From Clostridia bacterium (GTDB taxonomy: Bacteria; Bacillota; Clostridia; Oscillospirales; CAG-272), in contig JAGATA010000010.1 of assembly GCA_017621475.1 (NCBI GenBank), positions 1 through 64,000 on the forward strand: DNA of 64,000 nt, in the 5' to 3' direction. This document shows positions 17,100-25,252 of this stretch, in pieces. The stretch's first letter is position 1; each line of letters begins with the position of its first letter. The position numbers and the translations under genes were made by a program. The notes beneath the pieces were generated by a model. It was not told the DNA's origin. It did no database searches and worked only from the letters and a program-made list of their open reading frames with translations.

Positions 17100-18002
17100 T
17101 TATTCTTCGCTTTTCTTTCTGTCTTTTTTAGTGCAAATTATCGCATATATCACAGCGGCAAGGAGTATCAATATCACCCACAAAGACGGGCTGTCTTTAA
17201 GCATTTCAAGCAAAACCCGCGACAGCGGAACACCCGAGGGGGCATTATCTTCAATATACGCTTTGCGTTTTACAGCGTAATCCTCTGCGGAATACCAAGT
17301 TTCTTCAAAGCTTTCGCTGTATTCGTAAAAAATATTATTAAAGTCATACACACCGTAAACGCCGTCTTTTTCTGTAAGCAGAACGGGAGCGGCGTGATGA
17401 TAGACGTTATCGCTTACCAAAATGCAATCATCCCAGCCGTGCTTTTCCGTAAGGAACAATATCTTATCGTAAAGACGCATATGCTCTTTATTTAAGAAAG
17501 ACTCGTTCGGCTCGGTAATGCTCCAGCGCGTATAGCGAAATTCTTTATCCCTCGAATCGTAATAAAGAGAGGCTTCCGCTACAACCCTCTGCTCGCCGTC
17601 AACATCCGCAAAAACGGGAATGTATATATACTCCAATCCGTTAAAAAGAGCACCGTAATATCCATTCTCATCAAGGCAAAGAAGCCCGTCGAGAAAATCC
17701 TCCGCCGCCCAATATCCTATGTAATATCTGTCGGGGTAAATTCTGACGTTTTTGTAAACATCGCCATATCCGCCGCGCTCAACATCATCCTCATAAGATT
17801 TTGCTATATCGTATGTGAAAATAGCCTCTTCCACAAGGCTCTGCACGTCATAAACCTTTCCGCCGACGTATATCTCCTTTGCAGAAACGGAATATTCAAC
17901 GGATGGAGGAGCTTCGGAATCGGAATTTGAACACGCCGCGCACAAGATTGCAATTATCAGCGCAAAAAAAGCGCAAACGCATTTTTTGAAAATTTTATTC
18001 AT
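17100..18002 (-). CDS. Lipoprotein with C-terminal membrane helix
   Basis: 300 aa, not recognised. The signal sequence ends in a lipobox, ILCAAC (Cys about 24). The middle is rich in Tyr and acidic residues (VRIYPDRYYIGYWAAEDFLDGLLCLDENGYYGALF). Near the end a hydrophobic helix (SLWVILILLAAVIYAIIC) is followed by a basic tail, so both ends appear tied to the membrane. The ATG at 18002 has AAAGGAG upstream; the longer frame is not needed. It follows another lipoprotein gene on the same strand. Confidence 0.75.
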   Translation of the reverse strand: MNKIFKKCVCAFFALIIAILCAACSNSDSEAPPSVEYSVSAKEIYVGGKVYDVQSLVEEAIFTYDIAKSYEDDVERGGYGDVYKNVRIYPDRYYIGYWAAEDFLDGLLCLDENGYYGALFNGLEYIYIPVFADVDGEQRVVAEASLYYDSRDKEFRYTRWSITEPNESFLNKEHMRLYDKILFLTEKHGWDDCILVSDNVYHHAAPVLLTEKDGVYGVYDFNNIFYEYSESFEETWYSAEDYAVKRKAYIEDNAPSGVPLSRVLLEMLKDSPSLWVILILLAAVIYAIICTKKDRKKSEE

Positions 18003-18022
18003 TGTCACAGCTCCTTTGAGGG

Positions 18023-18050
18023 GAGCAGAGGGCGTGCGCCCTCTGCTTTT
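18023..18050. terminator. Terminator-like hairpin, copy of the one at 17058
   Basis: AGCAGAGGGCG and CGCCCTCTGCT form an 11-bp stem with a two-base loop. T5 follows on the plus strand only. It sits just downstream of a minus-strand gene, so for that gene it is a weak terminator or an attenuator. Confidence 0.5.
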
Positions 18051-18060
18051 TGTGGGTAGG

Positions 18061-18504
18061 TTATTCGTCAAGTGCTAATATATAGTAAAGCGATATGCCC
18101 TTAATACTCTGATTTGCAGATAGCTTTTCAAGATATTCCGCAAAAACCTCTACCCCTGCTTCATCTATGTCTGATAGCAGTACGTAAAAAACCCAATAAT
18201 TGCTTTTTTTATCGCGTATCACATTGGGAAATCCATCAAAATAATCTTCCGAAAGTTCTTCCCCGGAAATACTTACTTGTATTCTATCTTCATATTCGCG
18301 CACATAGTCAACGTATTCCGTTAAATATTCAACAAGATGTTCGTGGTGTCTTGGCTCGCGGTACATATAAGAAGAAATGCCTATATCGATCTTTGAATAA
18401 TCGGGGACAATTTCTTTTTCACCGCAGGATGTAAGCGAAAAAGTTAATAAAATCATAAAAAATGCTAAAAAGCACGGTAATAATTTTTTGGAATTTTTAA
18501 TCAT
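18061..18504 (-). CDS. Small lipoprotein
   Basis: 147 aa, not recognised. A signal sequence ends in LTSC (Cys27), a standard lipobox. The mature part is charged, with a His-rich segment (REPRHHEHLVEYLTEYVDYVREYEDR) and a final hydrophobic strand. The gene is more AT-rich than its neighbours, like the adjoining 3' part of the protease gene; it begins four bases after the protease stop codon, so the two are probably co-transcribed and may have arrived together. Confidence 0.7.
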   Translation of the reverse strand: MIKNSKKLLPCFLAFFMILLTFSLTSCGEKEIVPDYSKIDIGISSYMYREPRHHEHLVEYLTEYVDYVREYEDRIQVSISGEELSEDYFDGFPNVIRDKKSNYWVFYVLLSDIDEAGVEVFAEYLEKLSANQSIKGISLYYILALDE

Positions 18505-18507
18505 AAA

Positions 18508-20367
18508 TTATACTCCTGTAATCATATATGAGAGAGATATTGGATCATTGGGATTATAAGCATTTTTATTGCTATTTTGATACGCAACGATCCTATATGT
18601 TCCCGTTGTTGAAACTGTTTTTCTAATCAATTCAACATTGCTAGGTATCAAGTTAGACGAGGCAATTAAATTTCCATATGGGTCATATAGGCGTAAATTA
18701 TAATTTGTTAAATATGCGCCCGAAACCCATTTGTCGTAGTTACCATCATCAGTAAAATTGCCGTTTGCAATAAGCCACATAAGTCCAATTTGAATCTCGT
18801 CACCAGCATTCATATATACATTTTCACTAATAATTTCAACTCCACTTTGAGAGTTAGTATTATTGATACTTATATAGTTATTACTTGCATACAACATTCC
18901 CTCCAAGTTAATCATTCCTGCACCAACAACATCATCAAATTCTCCGTTATCATTAGAATAATCATACACCTTTTGCGCGGTTGCGGTAATTAACGAACAA
19001 ACTCTTTCGGGAAAAACTTTATACGAAGGAACTTTTTCACAAAGCATTGCTATACAAGCCGTAACGATTGGTGACGCAAAACTTGTTCCAGCTTGAACAC
19101 CTCCAATATTAGGAATAGATACCGAATATGACGCCGATATATTGGGTTTCATTTCCTCTCCGGGGCATACATAAGCAGCACTAGTATCTGATTTATACCA
19201 GTTCCACCCACTATAATACAAATATGATGAACCGCCAACAGTAATAGCATTCATTGCATAACCGGGGGAAGTTATTTGAGCATAAGGATTATACTTTTCT
19301 TCGGTATTGTTCGTATAAATATTTCCTGCCGAAACCACAACAATAATACAATTTGCCTTTATTTGATAATCATATACGCCATCAATATCAAATCTGTAGT
19401 CTCTTTCACCGACACTGTAGGTACCATCGCCATTGTCTATATTGTCATGGTATCCAAAGCTGCAATTAACAATATCGCAACCTTGTTGAATAAACCATTC
19501 AATCCCCATTCGATCGGTTTTTGAAACATATAACTGTGCATCAGGTGCCATTAAAGCAATTATTGATGTTACACTCGTTGCATGGGGACTTGTAGTTGTT
19601 CCTGCGCTTTGATTCACAATGATATTTTTATTAGCCAAATTTATATGATTGGTCTCGCAAATGCCTTCCGCCTCATAAATACCAATGCGAACACCGCTTC
19701 CCGTATATGTGCTGTTTTGAACAACATTAAATGCATTTGCACCATCTAATGATTGCTCCCATGTGGCATCCGCAACAGCCTCCGCTTCATACGCCACGGA
19801 AACGTGTTCCACGCCGGCGCAGGAAGCAACGCCAAGAAGCGCCGCCGTGCTTATATCATCAGGACTTGTTCTAAGAACCACGAACGGAGAATAGCCTATA
19901 ACGTCATAATCCGAATATTCCATATCCGAAAGCGATTTCATATTCTTTGCCACAAGGTTTTCGTGGAACTCCTTGGAATATGCGTTGAGCCTTGCACGCC
20001 ATTCGTGTACCTCGTCAATCGTTTCAAGAGTTTCCCTCTCGTTAAGAAATTCTTGATACTTTGCCGTTTCCATAAAGTTGCTTGCAAACTCAACCGTTAC
20101 GTGAAGCTCGCTTTCCGCAGTATCTTCTGTGTTTGTCAGCGCGTATGTAGCCGCATTTGTTTTGAGGCTCGCGGTCGCCTGTACCAATTCGCTGTAGCTG
20201 TCTATCGTGTAATTTTCTTCATTATCAAGATAGAAGTGCAGCTTGTTGTACGGGTTTTCGGTCTCCTCGGTGACGCCGTTCACCGCTGTTACCGTGTTGG
20301 CGGCAGGCACTATCAAAAGTGCTATCACCAACATTAAGCCTATGAGTTTTTTAAAAGTCCTTTTCAT
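18508..20367 (-). CDS. Subtilisin-like (S8) serine protease, atypical active site
   Basis: 619 aa with a signal peptide (to about 28) and a long N-terminal region (30-200) that may be a propeptide. In the S8 domain the Ser is present (GTSFASP, Ser429), as are the oxyanion Asn (SAGN, Asn349) and a His (SPHATSV, His262). The Asp motif is altered: at GVRIGIYEAEGI the usual Asp-x-Gly is replaced by Glu232/Glu234. After about 490 there is a beta-sandwich-like C-terminal domain (DEIQIGLMWLI to YRIVAY), as in P-domain-type extensions. Base use changes inside the gene near 19,790. Probably exported; activity is uncertain. Confidence 0.85.
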   Translation of the reverse strand: MKRTFKKLIGLMLVIALLIVPAANTVTAVNGVTEETENPYNKLHFYLDNEENYTIDSYSELVQATASLKTNAATYALTNTEDTAESELHVTVEFASNFMETAKYQEFLNERETLETIDEVHEWRARLNAYSKEFHENLVAKNMKSLSDMEYSDYDVIGYSPFVVLRTSPDDISTAALLGVASCAGVEHVSVAYEAEAVADATWEQSLDGANAFNVVQNSTYTGSGVRIGIYEAEGICETNHINLANKNIIVNQSAGTTTSPHATSVTSIIALMAPDAQLYVSKTDRMGIEWFIQQGCDIVNCSFGYHDNIDNGDGTYSVGERDYRFDIDGVYDYQIKANCIIVVVSAGNIYTNNTEEKYNPYAQITSPGYAMNAITVGGSSYLYYSGWNWYKSDTSAAYVCPGEEMKPNISASYSVSIPNIGGVQAGTSFASPIVTACIAMLCEKVPSYKVFPERVCSLITATAQKVYDYSNDNGEFDDVVGAGMINLEGMLYASNNYISINNTNSQSGVEIISENVYMNAGDEIQIGLMWLIANGNFTDDGNYDKWVSGAYLTNYNLRLYDPYGNLIASSNLIPSNVELIRKTVSTTGTYRIVAYQNSNKNAYNPNDPISLSYMITGV

Positions 20368-20388
20368 TCTCGGGACCTCCTTATAATT

Positions 20389-20417
20389 ATTTTACCACAC
20401 TGCAGCAAAAAATGCAA
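20389..20417 (-). promoter_or_regulatory. Promoter of the S8 protease gene
   Basis: On the minus strand, -35 TTGCAT and -10 TAAAAT with 17 bases between. A strong AAGGAGG ribosome site follows, just ahead of the ATG at 20367. Confidence 0.6.
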
Positions 20418-20441
20418 CAGTGCGATAATTGCATAGTAAAA

Positions 20442-20533
20442 CGGGAGGTGAAAATTTTCTTTCGGTTTTTACCCCTCTAATATACTAATAGTCAAATCTC
20501 GAGAAAAATTCTTCAAATTTTCTCGAGTTTTTT
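20442..20533 (+). other. Two hairpins and a terminator in a divergent gap
   Basis: In the 368-base gap between divergent genes, GGGAGGTGAAAA can pair imperfectly with TTTTTACCCCTC (20442-20480). CTCGAGAAAA then pairs perfectly with TTTTCTCGAG (20498-20527), followed by six T on the plus strand. No gene lies upstream on this strand that the terminator would serve. The rest of the gap (20534-20735) is AT-rich with no clear signal besides the GGAGG site of the next gene. Confidence 0.5.
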
Positions 20534-20735
20534 AAAATTTTTTATTTTTCTCTCTTTACTATATAGAGCCGGGATTTTTCTCAAAAAACGCCATTTTTAC
20601 AAAAAATTTTTTTAAAAATTTTCCCACAAAAAATTTTGTAAATATTTATATTTTTTTATTTCTTATCTATACTTTCGGCAAAAAATGTGCTAAACTAATA
20701 TTATCACATTTGAAATTGATTCCGGAGGACCTACA

Positions 20736-21326
20736 ATGGCACTGCGGCTTACCGAAAAGTCCGATATCAAAATTTTTATATTATATCTGCTTTCAAGAGT
20801 GGACCGTCCGCTCGATTTTATAACGCTTCACGACATTTGCGTTCAGGACGAGTTTATCAATACTTTTGATTTTATGGATGAATTCTATGAACTTCAAAAA
20901 ATAAAAGCCATCACCGTTGAAAAAAACGATGACGGCAGCGAAAAAGTGCGCATAACGCATAAAGGGCGCGATACAGCACAAACTATGAAGGATACTATCC
21001 TGCCGGAAATCCTGGACCACGCTGTGCGCTCCGCGCTCCAGCTGATCTCGTTCCAGACCAGAGGTCTCAAACCGCGCGCCTCTATAGAAGAAGCAACCGG
21101 CGGAAGATATAATTTCATTTGTTCCGTTTCGGGCGAAGACGGCATCTTTATGGAAACAAAGCTTTTGCTCGATTCAAGAAAGCAAGCGGAGCGAATGCTT
21201 ATAAACTTTGACGAGCGCAGCGAATTTATCTACCGCGGTATGATGGCACTGCTTTCCGGAGATATAAATTATCTTGCCGAGAGCTGGTGCGATGACCTTT
21301 CGGCAGTAAATGAAGAACAAAATTAA
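20736..21326 (+). CDS. DUF4364 family protein
   Basis: 196 aa. The N-terminus (KSDIKIFILYLLSRVDRPLDFITLHDICVQDEFINTFDFMDEFYELQKIKAI) has the winged-helix character of this Clostridia family, and the second half (RYNFICSVSGEDGIFMETKLLLDSRKQAERM) is a small alpha/beta domain. A transcription regulator role is suggested by the fold but is unproven. A GGAGG site precedes the ATG. Followed at once by a YesL-like membrane protein. Confidence 0.8.
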   Translation: MALRLTEKSDIKIFILYLLSRVDRPLDFITLHDICVQDEFINTFDFMDEFYELQKIKAITVEKNDDGSEKVRITHKGRDTAQTMKDTILPEILDHAVRSALQLISFQTRGLKPRASIEEATGGRYNFICSVSGEDGIFMETKLLLDSRKQAERMLINFDERSEFIYRGMMALLSGDINYLAESWCDDLSAVNEEQN

Positions 21327-21357
21327 CTCAAAAACAACATTCTCGGAGGATATTATT

Positions 21358-22488
21358 TTGAACGGCGAAAACAAAAACAGCGAAAACAAGAAAAAACGAT
21401 TTAATATCTACAACTGGATGTACGGGCGCGATGGTCGCGGCGTACGCAAAAGAGACGTTATAAAAAACTACAATTTTGAAAACTATTTCAAGCTCTTCGG
21501 CAGAAAGTTCCGTTATATAGTAAACACAAACCTTCTCTACATAGCGGGCAACTTTCCCGTGTTCTTTTTCATCCTCGCGATAAGCGGAAACCTCAGCCGT
21601 CAATCCATGCTTCCCACAAGCGAAATGTATTCCGTTTTGTACGGTCTTTCCACAGCGGGTGTGGAAAGTGCAGCGCTTCTTCCCATCTCCGGCATACACG
21701 GACTTATGAGCAGTTTTCCCGTACCGTTTGGAGTTGACAGTATCTTTGTAAAGATACTTTATGCGCTTTCGCTCTTACTTATTGTCACATTCGGTCTTGT
21801 AAATGCGGGTTGTGCATACGTTATGCGTAACGTTGTTAAGGGCGAGCCCATCTTCCTCTTCCAGGATTTCTTCGGTGCTATCAAGAGAAATTGGAAAATG
21901 GCTATCCCCATGGGTATATTCGATGCAGTTGTACTCGGTCTCTGCGCTTTCGCAACATATTCTTATTACCTTAACTACTCAACGCAGTACATTCTTTTCT
22001 TCTGCTCGCTCGTAACACTCGCAATATATCTCTTCATGAGATTCTATATGTACATGGTAATGGTAACGTTCAAGCAGAGCTTCTTTAAAGTGCTTAAAAA
22101 CAGCTTTATCTTTGCTATTCTCTGCTTCGGCAAAAACTTCTTGGCGTTCCTCGGTATCGCGCTTATCGTGTTCATCACGATGTTGCTTGCCGCGGTATAT
22201 ACCCCTCTCGGCGTTATATTGTTGCTTGTATTTGTATTTGGTGTCGCAACGTTTACTTCAACCTACGTTGCGTACCCACAGATGAAAAAGTATATGATAG
22301 ACCCTTATTATAACGACGAGCCCGAAGACGAAGAAGAAGGCGAGCCTATAGACGAAGTTCCCGCGCCCCCGGCAGGCAAATTCGGCAAAGCCGGCGGCTA
22401 CGGAGAGGACGACGGCGAGCTTTACGACGCAGGCGAATACGTCACCGACGAGGACGAGTTTAAATCAAGAAAGAAAAATAATGAATAA
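21358..22488 (+). CDS. DUF624 (YesL-like) membrane protein
   Basis: 376 aa with about five or six membrane helices (for example YIVNTNLLYIAGNFPVFFFILA and FLAFLGIALIVFITMLLA). The core resembles YesL/DUF624, small membrane proteins often near sugar-uptake genes. The C-terminal 60 residues are very acidic and Gly/Pro-rich. I chose the TTG at 21358 because AGGAGG is eight bases upstream; an ATG at 21310 overlaps the previous gene and lacks a ribosome site. Function unknown. Confidence 0.78.
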   Translation: MNGENKNSENKKKRFNIYNWMYGRDGRGVRKRDVIKNYNFENYFKLFGRKFRYIVNTNLLYIAGNFPVFFFILAISGNLSRQSMLPTSEMYSVLYGLSTAGVESAALLPISGIHGLMSSFPVPFGVDSIFVKILYALSLLLIVTFGLVNAGCAYVMRNVVKGEPIFLFQDFFGAIKRNWKMAIPMGIFDAVVLGLCAFATYSYYLNYSTQYILFFCSLVTLAIYLFMRFYMYMVMVTFKQSFFKVLKNSFIFAILCFGKNFLAFLGIALIVFITMLLAAVYTPLGVILLLVFVFGVATFTSTYVAYPQMKKYMIDPYYNDEPEDEEEGEPIDEVPAPPAGKFGKAGGYGEDDGELYDAGEYVTDEDEFKSRKKNNE

Positions 22489-22490
22489 AC

Positions 22491-22525
22491 AAAAAAAGAA
22501 CACCTTTTTGCAGGTGTTCTTTTTC
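22491..22525. terminator. Bidirectional terminator
   Basis: AGAACACCT and AGGTGTTCT arms with a loop of six bases, flanked by an A run on the left and a T run on the right, between convergent genes. Confidence 0.9.
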
Positions 22526-22532
22526 ATTTATC

Positions 22533-23231
22533 TTATCTGTTAAGAATAAGCTTTGTAAGTTCAACGGGTTCAACGATCTTGCCGTCTTTGTAAACGCGCA
22601 TATTACCGGAAGCGATCTCGTCGATGAGAACAACTTCGCCGTTGTTGTAACCGAATTCAAACTTGATATCCCAAAGGTCAAGACCGATCGTTTTGAGGTC
22701 GTCTGCAACGATCTTTGTGATCTTGAGAGTCTGTTCTTTCATGCTTGCGAACATTTCGGGTGTCATAACGCCGAGAGCTGCAAGACCTTCGCCTGTTACA
22801 AGCGGATCGCCCTTAGCATCATTTTTGAATGTGCATTCAACGTAACCGCCTTCGAGAACAGTACCGTCTTTGATGTATTCGCCGTATCTGCGGATAAAGC
22901 TGCCTGTAGCAACGAGACGGCAGATAACTTCAAGGCCGTTACCGCCCTGAGCTTTACCGAAACATTCCGCGGGGAGAACTTCCATTGTAGCTTCTTCTAC
23001 GTTAGCGCTTACATAATGTGTTTTGATGCCTGCTTTTTTGAGAAGTTCAAAGTAGTAAACGGATGTCTGAAGGTTTGCCTTGCCGATACCTTCGATAGTA
23101 AGACCAACGCTGTTTTCGCCGGGATCGAACACGCCGTCTTTACCTGTGCAGTCGTCCTTGAATTTGAGCATTACATTGCCGTTTTCAAGAGCATAAACGT
23201 CTTTTGTTTTGCCTTCATAAAGTTTTTTCAT
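22533..23231 (-). CDS. purC: SAICAR synthetase (PurC)
   Basis: 232 aa, close to the usual length. Family motifs are [11 protein letters not shown] at the start, the nucleotide-binding [36 protein letters not shown], and [30 protein letters not shown]. It joins aspartate to CAIR in purine synthesis. The ATG at 23231 has AAGGAG upstream. No other purine gene is near, so it stands alone with its own terminator. Confidence 0.96.
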   Translation of the reverse strand: MKKLYEGKTKDVYALENGNVMLKFKDDCTGKDGVFDPGENSVGLTIEGIGKANLQTSVYYFELLKKAGIKTHYVSANVEEATMEVLPAECFGKAQGGNGLEVICRLVATGSFIRRYGEYIKDGTVLEGGYVECTFKNDAKGDPLVTGEGLAALGVMTPEMFASMKEQTLKITKIVADDLKTIGLDLWDIKFEFGYNNGEVVLIDEIASGNMRVYKDGKIVEPVELTKLILNR

Positions 23232-23385
23232 AAAATAACTCCTTTGCAGGCAGTTTTGTTTTATGGAAACGCGTAAAATTTCACGTTTCAACCCGCCTGT
23301 TTTTAACGTCATATATTTTAACTCTTTTTTGATAAAAATTCAATATGTTTGGTAAAAATAAATGAAAAAATCGTGTTTTTTTGTC

Positions 23386-25251
23386 TTATATTATTTTAAC
23401 GCGAACTTTTCCTGCTCCAATTCCCTCTATCGCCCCCGCTGTGGGTGTGCTTCCTCTCTTATTTCCGAGGATATCGGTATCAAGTGTTATTTGCGTACCA
23501 TCGGGATTTTCGAAGAGAGCTTCCGTAATTCTGGGCATACCGAGCTTCTCTGTCGTGATGATCTCCGTCTTAACGTCCGCGAAACACGTATCAATATCCA
23601 TTTCAAGATATACGCCGTCTTCTTCAACGCTTATTTTCGCATTTGCCGCAGAATTTGAAAGAACGGAGTTTTTGTCTCTTTCATAAGCGGGAACACCATC
23701 CGCATAGAAGTTTCCGGACATATAAACGGGCTGTTTTTCGCGTGCGTAATATTCAACGTCGCCTTTGCCGTGCTTTGTCCAAACGGTATCAAGGTATTCT
23801 TCGAGCGTATCGGGGCACCCCTCATACATAGAAGTGCCGAGCTTCCAAAGCTCGTTTTCCTCGCCGAACGTGTTGGCAAAGATGTTGTTATAGAAGCGGT
23901 CATCCGCTCCGTAGGTAAGAGAGCAACCCTTAATATCCGTCGTATGCGGGAAGTGATAAGGAGTGGAGCGCTGCAAAACGTCGTATTTATAAATAGCGCC
24001 GAGGAAAATGTTGTGAACGTATGCGCCGCCCTGTGCCGCATTGAGCAGGTTCATCGTCGAGCCAAAGATGTTGTTATCTATAAGATGCGGTCCGTGCGTT
24101 ACTTCAAGCCAAAGGTCTTTTGTATTGTGATGATAGATGTTTGCGTAGAGATGGACGCCCTGCGCCTGCCAATCAAGCCAAGTGCCCATCGTGCAATCGT
24201 GGATGTTATTGTGGTGTATCTGCGTGTCGAGAGCCGCGTGGAGCTTGATGCCCGCTATCTCATAGCCGTAAAATTCGTGCTTCGTGCCGACGTTGTATAT
24301 CTCGTTGCCGTAAATTTCGGAAAAAGCACCGCCCATATGACCCACGATACCGTTCTGACCGCAGTTATATATCACGTTATTGCGGATGATATGAGAGCCG
24401 ATCTTCTCTTTCGTCCAGCCTGCCTGCTTTGCAAGGAACACGGTTTCAAGCTGATAAACGTAGCCCGCCTTGCGGTGGTACGTGTTGTAAAGGTTGTGGC
24501 CTGTGGAAATTTCCTTGCCCACGCTTACAGCGCTGCAGCGTGCATCGTGGATGATGTTATCCTCTATTATCCATCCCTTTGACCAATGCGTGCCGATAAG
24601 ACCCGGCTGGTCTGCCGTGGGGGGCGCCCAAGGCGTTGCCGCGTGCGCCATTTCAAAGCCACGCACCGTGATATAGTTTATACCTGTTTTTTCGGGATAG
24701 AAGCAGGAACGGCGCACATTTATTTCCGCAAGAGAAGTGTTCGGGTCTTTATCTGCAAAATTTGCATATATCTCTGTGGTATCGTCAAGCACTTGTGCAA
24801 ACCAATGCATCTCTTTTTCGGCAAGCTCTTCGAGTGTGGAGGCTTCTATGAGTGCCTCTCCGTTAAGATATACCGTGCCCGTGTGTCTTTTATGGTCAAG
24901 GGGCTTCTGCATCCAGTCGCCGTCTATTTCTTCTGCGTAAGGGTTGAGAGAAGCGAAGAGGGAGTTTTCCACAGAGGCGTGCCAAATTGCGCCTTCGCGC
25001 ACCCATCCGCACACCTCTTCCGAGCCTTTGATCACGGCCTTTTCGCCCTCTGCCGCAGTATATGTAATGCGTCCAAGCTCGTTTCTCGCGCCGTATTCGG
25101 GGCTTACACATTCGCGGTAAACACCTTCGTGAACAATAACCGTGTCACATTCCTTTGCTATCTTCGCCGCGCGGGATATTGTAAAGAACGGGAAAGATGC
25201 ACTTCCCTCGTTTTTGTCGTTTCCTGTTTTTGATACGTGATATACAGCCAT
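23386..25251 (-). CDS. Right-handed beta-helix protein (second of tandem pair)
   Basis: 621 aa. It begins MAVYHVSKTGNDKNEGSASF, a DUF1565-like start, with EGVYRE and a long run of NNVIYNCGQNGIVG-type turns that mark a right-handed parallel beta-helix, the fold of many polysaccharide lyases and hydrolases (GH141 enzymes also start this way). There is no signal peptide, so it should act inside the cell. The C-terminal segment (about 520-600) is probably a small beta domain. Its start codon lies two bases before the stop codon of its paralog; a GAGGTG site precedes it. Substrate unknown. Confidence 0.8.
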   Translation of the reverse strand: MAVYHVSKTGNDKNEGSASFPFFTISRAAKIAKECDTVIVHEGVYRECVSPEYGARNELGRITYTAAEGEKAVIKGSEEVCGWVREGAIWHASVENSLFASLNPYAEEIDGDWMQKPLDHKRHTGTVYLNGEALIEASTLEELAEKEMHWFAQVLDDTTEIYANFADKDPNTSLAEINVRRSCFYPEKTGINYITVRGFEMAHAATPWAPPTADQPGLIGTHWSKGWIIEDNIIHDARCSAVSVGKEISTGHNLYNTYHRKAGYVYQLETVFLAKQAGWTKEKIGSHIIRNNVIYNCGQNGIVGHMGGAFSEIYGNEIYNVGTKHEFYGYEIAGIKLHAALDTQIHHNNIHDCTMGTWLDWQAQGVHLYANIYHHNTKDLWLEVTHGPHLIDNNIFGSTMNLLNAAQGGAYVHNIFLGAIYKYDVLQRSTPYHFPHTTDIKGCSLTYGADDRFYNNIFANTFGEENELWKLGTSMYEGCPDTLEEYLDTVWTKHGKGDVEYYAREKQPVYMSGNFYADGVPAYERDKNSVLSNSAANAKISVEEDGVYLEMDIDTCFADVKTEIITTEKLGMPRITEALFENPDGTQITLDTDILGNKRGSTPTAGAIEGIGAGKVRVKII

Positions 25252-25252
25252 A

